From positions 20,452 to 84,451 of the forward strand of contig JBJXDZ010000047.1 of NCBI GenBank assembly GCA_046154645.1: a DNA stretch of 64,000 bases, given 5' to 3'. The DNA comes from Ga0077555 sp046154645 (GTDB lineage Bacteria; Pseudomonadota; Alphaproteobacteria; Rhizobiales; Hyphomicrobiaceae). Below the pieces are notes generated by a model. It was given only the letters and a program-made list of their open reading frames with translations, had not been told where the DNA came from and did not search any database. Position numbers and translations under genes: made by a program. This document shows, piece by piece, positions 42,716-52,070 of the stretch. How positions within the stretch are numbered: the stretch's first letter is position 1; the number at the start of each line of letters is the position of its first letter.

Positions 42716-44323
42716 TCACTGCAGTCCGGCCAGACCCATGGCTTTGCCATAGCGGCGGCTCGATTCGAGGAAGTCGCCATACTTGCGATGCACGGCGGTG
42801 TGCTGCACGCAAGCCAGCAGCAGTCGATCACGGTCGAAGGCGCGGTTCTTGGCGTAGTCCTCGAGCAGCAACTGGCCAAGTTCCTGGTTGTGCGGATCGT
42901 TGCCAATGCGCGAGGCACACAGCGCCAACTGCTGGGTCAACGGCACCGTGTCGCCACCGGCTGCAAGATAAGCCCGCGTCCAGGCAATCGCCTGCGGGCC
43001 ATCGAGGGCCACGGTCGCCGCCACGATGTGCTCGAGCATGGCGGCCGGGTTCTTCGATGACGCGCCGGCGGGTAGCTCGGCCCTGATCTCGCGATAGTCG
43101 TTGGTTTGGCGACCGTGCCACGCGTTGCGGTTGAGATAGGACGTGGCGACATAGAGCAGCTTCAGGCGCTGCGCATGCTCGAAGGTGTCGTAGAACCAGC
43201 CGAGCGTGTTGAGATACTCGTAGCAGTGCTGGGGAATCGAGAAATTCAGCGTGTCCTGCGTCGCCAGAAGTACCTGTGCGCCGCCGATCTGGAGCACGTC
43301 GAGAATCTGGCGCGGCCCCTTACCGGCGAGCAGCAGTGCACTCAACGCCTCCTGGAATGCGGGTTCATGGCCATTGAGAACCACGTCCAGGAAGGCTTCC
43401 GCCTCGTCTTTCGACAGCGGCTTGGTCTGGCGCAGGATCTCGGCTTCCTTGGATGTCGCGCCGCCATAGGGAATAGCCGAGATCTTTTGCTTCTCGATGT
43501 AATGCGTGATGCAATTGCACGCCATCTCGTAGGTCGAATACCAGCGCGGGCCAACGGCGATGTCGAGCGCGCCGGCGTAAAGCACGTGGTGTGCGTTGTC
43601 CCAGCCGACGAAATTGCCAAGCTCCACCGTGGCGCGGGCGCGGAAGGCTTTGTGGCCCGTGGTGTATGAGCGGTTGAGATAAACGCGGTCCTGCAGATCG
43701 ATCAGACCGGCGAAACACATCTGCGCCAGCGCTGCCTTGCGATGCGCGGGCTCCTGCATGATGCCGAGGAAGACGCGATAGGCCTCCAGCACATGGCCGC
43801 GATGGACGAGGTCCAGCCAGCGGTCCAGCTTGTCGTCGATCGAGCCTTCGATGTGCTCGGCCGTTTGATCCGGCCAATGCACCACGGGGGTTACCGGCTT
43901 GCCTTCGATTGGCTTGCCGCTGCGCGCGTAGTGGCCCGGCGCCTTGTTGATCTTCTGGTTCCAGATGTCGAGGCCGGTCGGGATGTACCAGACAGTTTGG
44001 GCCATCGGCAGGCCGGCCAGCTGGGCCGGCAGCAGCTTGGTCAGGTGCGTGGTGGCACGTGCCGACAGCAGGCAATGGTCATTATTGACGAAGTTCACGA
44101 AACCCTGGTCGATGCGCTCGTGATAGGGCACGTGCGTTAGCGGCGCGTGGATGCGGACGCCTTCGTTGACGATCTCCGGCAACGGCCGCCCCAGCTTCAC
44201 CAGTCCGTAGTAGGCCTCGCTGGCGCCGACCTGATCACGCGCGAGGATCCGATCCTCCATTTTCTCGTAGAGGGCGCGGGCACCCGTGTCAGCAACGGGC
44301 GTGTAAGGCGTGTCCTGCGGCAT
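42716..44323 (-). CDS. Unrecognised 535-residue protein
   Basis: I do not recognise the family with confidence. The product is soluble and helix-rich, with no signal peptide or membrane helix. Several histidine-rich stretches stand out (HAPLTHVPYHERID, NFVNNDHCLLSARATTHL, GWDNAHHVLYAG, CNCITHYIEKQK), which could bind a metal, and questin-oxidase-like (DUF4243) proteins came to mind but the match is not firm. The C-terminal half looks like a helical repeat or an alpha-solenoid. The ATG at 44323 has GAGGGA upstream. It stands alone, converging with recG. Composition is like its neighbours. Confidence 0.7.
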   Translation of the reverse strand: MPQDTPYTPVADTGARALYEKMEDRILARDQVGASEAYYGLVKLGRPLPEIVNEGVRIHAPLTHVPYHERIDQGFVNFVNNDHCLLSARATTHLTKLLPAQLAGLPMAQTVWYIPTGLDIWNQKINKAPGHYARSGKPIEGKPVTPVVHWPDQTAEHIEGSIDDKLDRWLDLVHRGHVLEAYRVFLGIMQEPAHRKAALAQMCFAGLIDLQDRVYLNRSYTTGHKAFRARATVELGNFVGWDNAHHVLYAGALDIAVGPRWYSTYEMACNCITHYIEKQKISAIPYGGATSKEAEILRQTKPLSKDEAEAFLDVVLNGHEPAFQEALSALLLAGKGPRQILDVLQIGGAQVLLATQDTLNFSIPQHCYEYLNTLGWFYDTFEHAQRLKLLYVATSYLNRNAWHGRQTNDYREIRAELPAGASSKNPAAMLEHIVAATVALDGPQAIAWTRAYLAAGGDTVPLTQQLALCASRIGNDPHNQELGQLLLEDYAKNRAFDRDRLLLACVQHTAVHRKYGDFLESSRRYGKAMGLAGLQ

Positions 44324-44713
44324 GTGGCATCCCTCGCTTGACGGAGCGTGATCACTGCGCGAGCCGCCCCGGCTTGGACTCGAGAGGCGGTCCGTGAATG
44401 GCAACGACGGAGCGAAAGTATGGCACGCGTTTTCGCGAGCGGGTAGCGGCAAACGTGTGCCGCGGGCGCGTCACCCATATGCGATTTCAGAATGCGGTTT
44501 ACGGTCGGCCCGGCGCGCGACGGCGCTCAGCTTGACCCGCTCATGCTGCAGTGCACACGCCCGACCGGTCCGCATGTCGGTGCCATCATGCCTGCTGGGA
44601 CCCGACCCTCGCTTCGCTGGCGCAACATTGACACGCGCGCCAGCCCTCAAGGATACTTTCCCCGCTCAGACACAACGAGCGGTGGGATTTCGCATTCGGG
44701 GAGTTCACTCGTC
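44324..44713. other. Intergenic stretch before the ABC importer genes
   Basis: The 390 bases between the unknown gene and the binding-protein gene show no coding signal of their own: frames open across it are arginine/proline-rich. It contains a promoter candidate at 44628-44657. The left end must hold the promoter of the minus-strand unknown gene. Confidence 0.5.
44628..44657 (+). promoter_or_regulatory. Candidate sigma-70 promoter of the ABC importer operon
   Basis: TTGACA (44628-44633, a perfect -35) is followed after 18 bases by GATACT (44652-44657, four of six to TATAAT). It is 56 bases upstream of the binding-protein ATG at 44714. No operator was recognised. Confidence 0.45.
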
Positions 44714-46366
44714 ATGCTGTGGCGTAAATGCAAAGCGGGTGTCGCGACGACACTCTTCACGTTCGCCCTGGCTGCCACGGCGTTGGCGCAGTCGCCGCCG
44801 GCCCAGAAGGGCACGCTCATTTTCGCCGTCGAATCGCTGGCCGCCCAAACCCTCGACCCGATCCTCGAGGGGCGCCCCGGCAATGCGGTCTACCAAGCGG
44901 CCATGTTCGACAGTCTGGTTGGTTTCAACCTGGAGAAGGGCGGCGTCGGTCCCGGCGTTGCCGAACGCTGGGAGATGTCAGCCGATGGCCTCGCCTGGAC
45001 GTTCTACCTGCGCCCAGGCCAGAAGTTCCACAATGGCGATCCGCTGACCGCCCACGACGTCAAGTTCAGCCTCGAGCGGCAGATGTCGCCGAAATCGCTG
45101 GCTGCCGCGGCCGGCTCCATGCGTCGCTCAATCAAGAGCATCGACGTGGTCGACGAACTTACCGTGCGCATCAATACGACAAGCCCACAGATCGGCTTGC
45201 CGCCGTCCCTCAGTCGCGCCGTGGCCCCTGAGGGCGCCATCATGCCGAAGGCCTATTTCGAGAAAGTCGGGGAGGAGGAATTCCGCAAGAAACCGATCGG
45301 CAGCGGTCCCTGGAAGTTCCTGCGCAACGTGCCCGGCGATCGCATCGAATTCGAAGCCGTGGATTATGCCCACTGGCGCGGCCGGCCGCATTTCAAGCAG
45401 TTGCACATGCTGCAGATCCCTGAAGAAAGCACCCGCGTCGCCATGGTTCGCACGGGCGAGGCCGCGATCGCATCGATCAGCCCTGAGACCGTGCTCGGGG
45501 CCGGCCGTGGCGGTCTGGAAGTGCTCACCGTGCCCGCCACTATGCAGGCGATCTTCCAGTTCTATGGGGTGTGGCGGCCGTCGGTGAAAGACGATCCCAT
45601 CACCAAGGTGCGCGTGCGGCAGGCCTTGTCACTGGCCATCGATCGCGCCCAGGTGATCGAGCACGTGATGGCCGGCAAAGCCGACGTGCCGCGCCCCTTC
45701 TCCACCTTCGCTTACACCGACAGCCTGAGCATCGACCGTTGGAAAAAATGGTCTGATGAGAACTACCGCTATGATCCGGCGCTGGCCAAGAAGATCTTGG
45801 CCGAAGAGGGCTATCCGAACGGCTTCGAGCTGAAGTTTGCCAATACCGCGCTGCCGGGGACGCAATTCATGGTCAACATCGGCACCGTGATCGCGGACAT
45901 GTGGACCAAGATCGGCGTCAAGGTCACCGTCAAGCACTACGAGTGGGGCGCCTTTCCGCCGCTGCAGAAGGGCGACCAGCCGAACCTGACGGGCTGGGCC
46001 TCGATGTACCGGACGGCCGGCCGGCCAGATGCACCCTGGCGCTACTACTCGGCGTTTGCCCCCGACAGCAGCGAGCGCATGCTCGGTGACAAGGACAACT
46101 GCCCGGAGCTGTGCAAGAAATTCAACGACATCTACAAGGACGTGATCAACGAACGCGATCCCGCCAAACGTACGGCCTTGAACGACCAGATGGTGCAGCT
46201 CATCGCCGACCAGTGGATCGTGATCCCGATCATCGAGGGCATGGGCTATTACGCCATCAACACCAAGAAGGTCGGCGAATTTGCCGCCATTCCTGGCCGG
46301 CACGAGCTTGGCGATGTGTTCGAGCGTGTGCCGCACCCGGACCAGAAGCCGTGGAAGAAGAAGTGA
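44714..46366 (+). CDS. Dipeptide/opine-type ABC importer, periplasmic binding protein (SBP family 5)
   Basis: A 550-residue extracytoplasmic binding protein of family 5 (DppA/OppA-like). Residues 1-25 form a signal peptide (TLFTFALAATALA before QSPP). Seen: GTLIFAVESLAAQTLDP, DSLVGFNLEKGG, FYLRPGQKFHNGDPLTAHDV, the family's F-H-x-G-x-x-x-x-A-x-D-V signature, and KVRVRQALSLAIDRAQVI. It captures a peptide-like or opine-like solute for the permease genes that follow. The start was chosen where the signal peptide begins. The ligand cannot be read from the sequence. Confidence 0.9.
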   Translation: MLWRKCKAGVATTLFTFALAATALAQSPPAQKGTLIFAVESLAAQTLDPILEGRPGNAVYQAAMFDSLVGFNLEKGGVGPGVAERWEMSADGLAWTFYLRPGQKFHNGDPLTAHDVKFSLERQMSPKSLAAAAGSMRRSIKSIDVVDELTVRINTTSPQIGLPPSLSRAVAPEGAIMPKAYFEKVGEEEFRKKPIGSGPWKFLRNVPGDRIEFEAVDYAHWRGRPHFKQLHMLQIPEESTRVAMVRTGEAAIASISPETVLGAGRGGLEVLTVPATMQAIFQFYGVWRPSVKDDPITKVRVRQALSLAIDRAQVIEHVMAGKADVPRPFSTFAYTDSLSIDRWKKWSDENYRYDPALAKKILAEEGYPNGFELKFANTALPGTQFMVNIGTVIADMWTKIGVKVTVKHYEWGAFPPLQKGDQPNLTGWASMYRTAGRPDAPWRYYSAFAPDSSERMLGDKDNCPELCKKFNDIYKDVINERDPAKRTALNDQMVQLIADQWIVIPIIEGMGYYAINTKKVGEFAAIPGRHELGDVFERVPHPDQKPWKKK

Positions 46367-46431
46367 CCGGGATCCGGACGTCGCCGCCACTGTGAATGGT
46401 GTGAGAATGTGGGCTTCGAGGATACCTGCGC

Positions 46432-47349
46432 ATGAGCCGCTTCATCGTTCGCAGGTTGTTGCAAGGCCTTGTGCTGCTGGTGCTGGTGTCGACGGTGGTG
46501 TTCTTTCTCGGGCGGCTGACGGGCAACCCCGTGGACATGATGCTGCCGGAGGATGCCACCGCTGAGGATCGCGAGCGCTTGATCCGAACACTGGGCCTCG
46601 ATGGCTCGCTGTTCACGCAATACGTTGCGTTTATCGGCAGCGCCCTGCAAGGCGATCTCGGCACCTCGATTCGCATGCGCCAGCCGGCCGTCGAGGTTTT
46701 CTTCTCGCGCCTCCCCAACACACTCGCCATCATCCCCTGGGCACTCATCCTGGCCATGGTGGTGGGCATCCCGCTCGGCGTTGTGGCAGCGCTCAATCGC
46801 GGCCGCTTTCTCGACCGTGCCGCCGGCACCGTTGCCGTGCTTGGTGTGGCCACACCCAACTTCTGGCTCGGCATCGTGTTGATCTACTTTTTCAGCGTCG
46901 AGCTCGGCTGGTTTCCTTCGGGACGCATGGGCGGGCCCGAACACTACGTGCTGCCCGTGATCACGCTCGGCACCTTTCTGACGGCGGGCTTCATGCGGCT
47001 GACCCGCTCCAGCATGCTCGAAGTGCTGGAAACCGAGTACGTCAAGCTCGCGCGCATCAAAGGGCTGAGCGAGCGGGTGGTGATCTGGAAGCACTGCCTG
47101 CGCAATGCGCTGATCCCGATCCTGACGTTGTGGGGCGTGTTCGTCGGCAACCTGATCACAGGTGCCATCGTGACCGAGACGGTGTTTGCCTGGCCCGGCG
47201 TCGGACGACTCACCTACGAAGCGGTGATCTACCGCGATTTCCCGCTGCTGCAGGCCGTGATCATCCTCAAGGCCATACTGATCCTCGCCATCAACCTCGT
47301 GGTCGACATCCTCTATGCCTATGTCGATCCGCGCATCCGTATGACGTGA
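46432..47349 (+). CDS. ABC importer permease, DppB/OppB type
   Basis: A 305-residue inner-membrane permease with six predicted helices. Seen: the N-terminal FIVRRLLQGLVLLVLVSTVV helix and the EAA-type coupling loop TEYVKLARIKGLSERVVIWKH, which contacts the ATPase. It follows the binding-protein gene by 65 bases and is 9 bases from the second permease, as usual for peptide/nickel-type importers. Confidence 0.93.
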   Translation: MSRFIVRRLLQGLVLLVLVSTVVFFLGRLTGNPVDMMLPEDATAEDRERLIRTLGLDGSLFTQYVAFIGSALQGDLGTSIRMRQPAVEVFFSRLPNTLAIIPWALILAMVVGIPLGVVAALNRGRFLDRAAGTVAVLGVATPNFWLGIVLIYFFSVELGWFPSGRMGGPEHYVLPVITLGTFLTAGFMRLTRSSMLEVLETEYVKLARIKGLSERVVIWKHCLRNALIPILTLWGVFVGNLITGAIVTETVFAWPGVGRLTYEAVIYRDFPLLQAVIILKAILILAINLVVDILYAYVDPRIRMT

Positions 47350-47358
47350 GGACGAGCG

Positions 47359-48183
47359 ATGCGCCGCGCCCCCTGGATCCCCGTCATCATCATCGCCACC
47401 ATGCTCATCATGGCCGTCTTCGCGCCGCTGCTGGCGCCGATGGACCCGATCGAGCAAACGCTGCGCGACAAGCTACTGCCGCCCTATTGGATGGACGGCG
47501 GCAACAAGAAGTACATCCTCGGCACCGACGCCTATGGCCGCGATATTCTCAGCCGCTTGATCTACGGCGCCCGCGTCAGCCTGCTGGTGGCGCTGCTTGC
47601 CCTGACAGCGGGCGGCGGCATCGGGCTGCTGATCGGTGTCGTGGCAGGCTACATGGGCGGCATCATCGAGAACGTGTTGATGCGGCTGGTGGACGCTGCC
47701 TTCACCTTTCCAGCCATCTTGTTCGCGCTGCTGTTGGCGGTGACCATGGGGCAGGGCCTGACCACGCTGGTGATTGCGATCAGCCTGCTGCTATGGGCGA
47801 GCTTTGCGCGCGTCATCCGAGGTGAGGTGCTGAGCCTGAAGCAGCGCGATTTCGTGGCCCTCGCGAAAGTTCGTGGCTGCTCGACGCCGCGCATCATGCT
47901 GACGCACATCCTGCCCAACGTGCTGAACACGTTCATGGTGCTGGTGACGCTCAATATCGGGGTCGTCATCATCGCGGAGGCGTCGCTGTCGTTCCTGGGC
48001 GCAGGGATTCCGCCGCCAACGCCCACCTGGGGCCTCATGGTATCGGAAGGACGCGGTCGCATCGCCGAGGCCTGGTGGGTGTCGCTGATCCCCGGCATTG
48101 CCATCACGCTGCTGGTGCTCTCCGTCAATCTGTTCGGTGACTGGCTGCGCGATCGGCTCGACCCAAGGCTGCGCCAGCTATGA
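47359..48183 (+). CDS. ABC importer permease, DppC/OppC type
   Basis: A 274-residue partner permease. Seen: one N-terminal helix, LGTDAYGRDILSRLIYGARV (typical for the C-type subunit), and the coupling loop REVLSLKQRDFVALAKVRGC-like segment near residues 155-175 (QRDFVALAKVRGCST). Its stop overlaps the first ATPase start by four bases (ATGA), so translation is coupled. Confidence 0.93.
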   Translation: MRRAPWIPVIIIATMLIMAVFAPLLAPMDPIEQTLRDKLLPPYWMDGGNKKYILGTDAYGRDILSRLIYGARVSLLVALLALTAGGGIGLLIGVVAGYMGGIIENVLMRLVDAAFTFPAILFALLLAVTMGQGLTTLVIAISLLLWASFARVIRGEVLSLKQRDFVALAKVRGCSTPRIMLTHILPNVLNTFMVLVTLNIGVVIIAEASLSFLGAGIPPPTPTWGLMVSEGRGRIAEAWWVSLIPGIAITLLVLSVNLFGDWLRDRLDPRLRQL

Positions 48184-49169
48184 GCACGCCCGTCAACAAG
48201 GAGACCGTGCTCGAAGTGCGCGACCTCGCAACGCACTTCTTCCTGCGCCGTGGCGTGGTGAAGGCCGTCGATGGCGTGAGTTTCGATCTGCGGCGCGGCG
48301 AAGTATTGGGACTGGTCGGTGAATCCGGTTGCGGCAAGAGCCTGACTGCGCTCTCGATCATGCGGCTGTTGCCGAAAGGGAGCGCGCGCACAGTCGCCGG
48401 CTCCATCCGTCTCAACGGCGAGGATATTCTCAAGCGCAGCCAGAACGAGATGCGCGAGATTCGCGGTCGTAAGATCTCGATGATCCTGCAGGATCCGCAG
48501 ACATCGCTGAACCCCGTGTTCACGATCGGCGAGCAGTTGCGCGAGGCTATCTACCGTCGCACCCGCGGCAAGACGGCAACGATCATGAAGGAGGCCGTGG
48601 CGGCGTTGCGGCGCGTGGAGATCGCAGCCCCGGAGCAACGCATCGGACAGTATCCGCACCAGATGAGCGGCGGCATGAAGCAGCGCGTGGTAGGCGCCAT
48701 CTCGATCAGCGGCGAGCCGGAGGTGCTGATCGCCGACGAGCCGACAACCGCACTCGACGTCACGATCCAGCTGCAATACTTGAAGCTCCTGAAAAAGCTG
48801 CAGCACGAGACCGGCACCGCGATCCTGTTCATCACGCATGATTTCGGTGTCGTGGCGCGCATGTGCGACCGTGTCGCCGTGATGTATGCTGGCCGTATCG
48901 TCGAGTGCGGACCAGTGGCGCAGGTGTTCGACAGCCCGTCGCATCCCTACACCAAGGCGCTGATCGCCTCGGTGCCGAAAATGACCGGGGATGCAGGCCG
49001 GCTGGCCACCATCGAGGGGCAGCCACCGTCGCTGATGAACCTGCCAGCGGGATGCCGGTTTGCGGCCCGCTGCTCGCTCGCCGATGAGCGCTGCCGGGCC
49101 ACGTATCCAGGCACCACCGCGGTCGGGCCCGACCACACCGCCGACTGCTGGAGGCTTGCTGCGCCATGA
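48180..49169 (+). CDS. ABC importer ATP-binding protein, DppD/OppD type
   Basis: A 329-residue ATPase. Seen: Walker A GESGCGKSLTALSIM, Q-loop region SMILQDPQTSLNPVF, the signature MSGGMKQRVVGAIS, Walker B VLIADEPTTALD, and the C-terminal oligopeptide-transporter extension with cysteines (CRFAARCSLADERC), which binds an iron-sulfur cluster in some members. It overlaps both neighbours by four bases. Confidence 0.94.
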   Translation: MSTPVNKETVLEVRDLATHFFLRRGVVKAVDGVSFDLRRGEVLGLVGESGCGKSLTALSIMRLLPKGSARTVAGSIRLNGEDILKRSQNEMREIRGRKISMILQDPQTSLNPVFTIGEQLREAIYRRTRGKTATIMKEAVAALRRVEIAAPEQRIGQYPHQMSGGMKQRVVGAISISGEPEVLIADEPTTALDVTIQLQYLKLLKKLQHETGTAILFITHDFGVVARMCDRVAVMYAGRIVECGPVAQVFDSPSHPYTKALIASVPKMTGDAGRLATIEGQPPSLMNLPAGCRFAARCSLADERCRATYPGTTAVGPDHTADCWRLAAP

Positions 49170-50185
49170 GCACCGGGCCACTGCTGCAGGTCGATCGCCT
49201 GAAGAAGCATTTTGCCTTCACCAAAGGCATCATGTTCCAGAAGACGCTTGGCCACGTGAAGGCCGTCGACGACATCTCATTCAGCATCGAGGCGGGGAAA
49301 ACGTTGGGTCTGGTGGGCGAGTCCGGCTGTGGCAAGACCACGACGTCACGCATGATCCTCAACCTTGAGGCGCCGACCAGCGGTGAGGTCCGCCTCGATG
49401 ATGTGCCAATTCATGGTCTCGAAGGCGAGGCATTGCGCGGCTTCCGGGCAACTGTGCAGGCAGTTTTCCAGGATCCCTGGTCTTCGCTCAATCCGCGCAT
49501 GACGGCTGGCCGCATCATCGCCGAAAGCCTGATCGTCAATGGCTGGGACAAGGCGCGGATCGAGGCGCGCGTGCGCGAATTGCTAGGCCAGGTGGGACTG
49601 CGCGCCGATCAGGCGCAGCAATATCCGCACGAGTTCAGCGGCGGGCAGCGCCAGCGCGTGGCCTTGGCTGCAGCGCTCGCCTCGCGGCCGAAGCTGATCG
49701 TGCTCGATGAACCGATCTCGGCGCTGGATGTCTCGATCCGGGCGCAGATGATGAACCTGCTCAAGGATATCCAGGCCGCCGACAACGTCGCCTACCTGCT
49801 GGTGGCGCATGATCTCGCAACCGTGCGGCACATGGCGGACCACACGGTCGTCATGTATCTCGGCAAGATCGTCGAGCAGGCACCGACCCGCGCGCTGTTC
49901 GAGAACGTGCAGCATCCTTACACCAAAGCTCTGTTCTCGGCAGTGCTGATCGCCAAGCCGGGGCAATTGACCGACGAGGTGGTGCTGAAGGGCGAGATTC
50001 CTTCGCCGCTCAATCCGCCCAGCGGCTGCCGTTTCCACACCCGCTGCCCATTCGCGGTGGCGCGCTGTTCGGCAGAGGAACCGGCACTGCGGGAATTGTC
50101 AGCGGGGCATCGGGTCGCCTGCCACCTGGTCGATGGCGGCACGCCCGCCGCTGCACAGACCATCAGTGATGCGGCGATCCGTTAG
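49166..50185 (+). CDS. ABC importer ATP-binding protein, DppF/OppF type
   Basis: A 339-residue second ATPase. Seen: Walker A GESGCGKTTTSRMILN, QAVFQDPWSSLNPRM, signature FSGGQRQRVALAAAL, Walker B LIVLDEPISALD, and the C-terminal CRFHTRCPFAVARC block. It completes the five-gene importer. The thioesterase gene follows after 76 bases on the same strand, so the transcript may run on. Confidence 0.94.
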   Translation: MSTGPLLQVDRLKKHFAFTKGIMFQKTLGHVKAVDDISFSIEAGKTLGLVGESGCGKTTTSRMILNLEAPTSGEVRLDDVPIHGLEGEALRGFRATVQAVFQDPWSSLNPRMTAGRIIAESLIVNGWDKARIEARVRELLGQVGLRADQAQQYPHEFSGGQRQRVALAAALASRPKLIVLDEPISALDVSIRAQMMNLLKDIQAADNVAYLLVAHDLATVRHMADHTVVMYLGKIVEQAPTRALFENVQHPYTKALFSAVLIAKPGQLTDEVVLKGEIPSPLNPPSGCRFHTRCPFAVARCSAEEPALRELSAGHRVACHLVDGGTPAAAQTISDAAIR

Positions 50186-50261
50186 TGGACGGTGGCGGTG
50201 CGAATGTGCGAGCTGTGCGGGAATTCCCGTGCCCTGATGGCGAGCTGACCGGAGACCCTGC

Positions 50262-51110
50262 ATGACCGAGTGGATCGAGAGCTACCGTGGCACGGTCAGC
50301 GCCTGGGAATGCGACATCGTCGAGCATTTTACCATCGCCTACTACTTCGACCGTTTCGCCGACGCGACGCGGACGTACCTCGAGCTGATCGGCGAAGGCG
50401 AAACCTTGGGTCGCACCGTGGGCACCGGTGCCTCGCGCATGGTCGCCACTTTCCAGCATGAACTGCGGGCAGGTGCCGCCTTCCACATGCAGAGCGCGGT
50501 GGTTGGCATCGATACGACGACGCTGCAGCTCGGACATCAGGTGATCGATTCGACGACGGGCACCGTTGTGACCTGGGTTGCCGAGACCTTGACGCTGCCT
50601 GCCGCGATCACGGCGGCCAGCCGCAAAAGGTTGCAGGCTCTGGCTATCACATGGCCTGGCCCTGAGATCCCCGCACCGACGATCGCCAAGGCTATGGCTG
50701 GATCGCTGACTGCGCGCGACCGGGTCAAGCCTTGGGAGATTGCTGACAACGGTGTGCTGTCCTTGCCAGACTACGTGCATCGCTTCTCGGGAGCGGGCAT
50801 GCATTTCCTCACCTCGATCGGCATGACCGCGACCTATATGCAGCAGAACCGCCGGGGCTTCTCGACGTTCCTGCTCGATCTCAACCTGGTCTCCGGCGCC
50901 AAAGTCGGCGACCGGATCGATGTGCGCACCACCGTTGCCCATCTCGGCAACACCTCGCTCAAGTACGTGCATCGCATGACCGGTGCCGACGGACGCGAGA
51001 TCGCGTCGATGGTGCAGGCCGGCGTGCAACTCGACCTCGACGCGCGACGACCGTCAGCCATCCCCAAGGAGATCCGCGACGCGATTTCACGGCAACTGGC
51101 GCAAGGCTGA
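50262..51110 (+). CDS. Acyl-CoA thioesterase-like double hotdog protein
   Basis: A 282-residue protein with two hotdog domains, related to 4-hydroxybenzoyl-CoA-type thioesterases. Seen: VSAWECDIVEHFTIAYYFDRF in the first domain, with a D-x-x-x-H catalytic-like pair, and HFLTSIGMTATYMQQNRRGF in the second, then VGDRIDVRTTVAHLGNTSL. Each half is about 140 residues. Likely hydrolyses or binds a small acyl-CoA. It stands between the importer and an aminotransferase, which points to catabolism of an imported amino compound. Confidence 0.78.
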   Translation: MTEWIESYRGTVSAWECDIVEHFTIAYYFDRFADATRTYLELIGEGETLGRTVGTGASRMVATFQHELRAGAAFHMQSAVVGIDTTTLQLGHQVIDSTTGTVVTWVAETLTLPAAITAASRKRLQALAITWPGPEIPAPTIAKAMAGSLTARDRVKPWEIADNGVLSLPDYVHRFSGAGMHFLTSIGMTATYMQQNRRGFSTFLLDLNLVSGAKVGDRIDVRTTVAHLGNTSLKYVHRMTGADGREIASMVQAGVQLDLDARRPSAIPKEIRDAISRQLAQG

Positions 51111-51149
51111 GTACGAGTTACTGCAGGCAGCGGCACAGAGGGAATACAC

Positions 51150-52016
51150 ATGGCGAAGATGTCAGAGACCTGGACATGGCTCGACGGGGATTGGCACACA
51201 GGTAACGTGCTGGTCGCAGGACCACGCACACATGCGTTCTGGCTCGGATCGTCTGTGTTCGACGGTGCGCGCGCCTTCGAGGGCGTCACGCCTGATCTCG
51301 ACCGGCATTGCGAACGACTCAATCGCTCGGCACGGGCACTGAGCCTCCGGCCGACGCATACGCCGGAGACGATCATGGGCCTGGTGAAAGACGGCCTCAA
51401 ACGCTTCGCATCAAAAGAAGCGATCTATATCCGGCCGATGTACTGGGCTGACGATGGTGGTGTCGGTGGCTCATCGATCCCGCCCAATCCGGAGACGACG
51501 CGGTTCCTGCTCTGCCTCTATGTGGCGCCGATGAACCCGCCAAAAGGCTTTTCCGTGACGGTGTCGCCATTCCGCCGTCCCTCGCCGGAGACCATGCCGA
51601 CCGATGCGAAGTCAGGCTGCCTCTATCCCAACAACGCACGCATGGTGATGGAAGCCAAGTCGCGCGGCTTCGACAATGCGCTGGTGCTCGACATGCTCGG
51701 CAACGTGGCTGAGGCTGGAACATCCAACCTGTTCATGGTCAAGGACGGCGTGGTGAAGACGCCGGTACTGAACGGCACATTCCTCGCCGGCATCACGCGG
51801 CAACGCACCATCGACCTGCTGCGTGGCGCCGGTGTGCAGGTGGAGGAAACCACCCTCAAAGTCGCGGATTTCATGGATGCCGACGAGGTGTTCTCGACCG
51901 GCAACAACTCGAAGGTGGTGGCCGTCAATCGGATCGAGGGACGCGAGCTACAACCGGGTCCAATGATGCTGAAGGCGCGCAAGCTGTATTGGGACTGGGC
52001 TCATAGCGGCAACTGA
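51150..52016 (+). CDS. Branched-chain-type aminotransferase (PLP fold class IV)
   Basis: A 288-residue PLP class IV enzyme of the branched-chain aminotransferase / D-amino-acid transaminase group. Seen: HAFWLGSSVFDGARAFEGV at 29-47, IYIRPMYW, AKSGCLYPNNARMVMEAK, with the Schiff-base lysine expected in D-A-K-S, and GNVAEAGTSNLFMVKDG, the conserved E-x-x-x-S-N loop. It lies 39 bases after the thioesterase. Whether it makes branched-chain amino acids or breaks down an imported amine is unclear; the surroundings favour catabolism. Confidence 0.88.
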   Translation: MAKMSETWTWLDGDWHTGNVLVAGPRTHAFWLGSSVFDGARAFEGVTPDLDRHCERLNRSARALSLRPTHTPETIMGLVKDGLKRFASKEAIYIRPMYWADDGGVGGSSIPPNPETTRFLLCLYVAPMNPPKGFSVTVSPFRRPSPETMPTDAKSGCLYPNNARMVMEAKSRGFDNALVLDMLGNVAEAGTSNLFMVKDGVVKTPVLNGTFLAGITRQRTIDLLRGAGVQVEETTLKVADFMDADEVFSTGNNSKVVAVNRIEGRELQPGPMMLKARKLYWDWAHSGN

Positions 52017-52070
52017 CGCCAGCGAGTGTCTGCCTGCTAAAACTCGCCTAAAGATCGGATAAGAGTCGCC

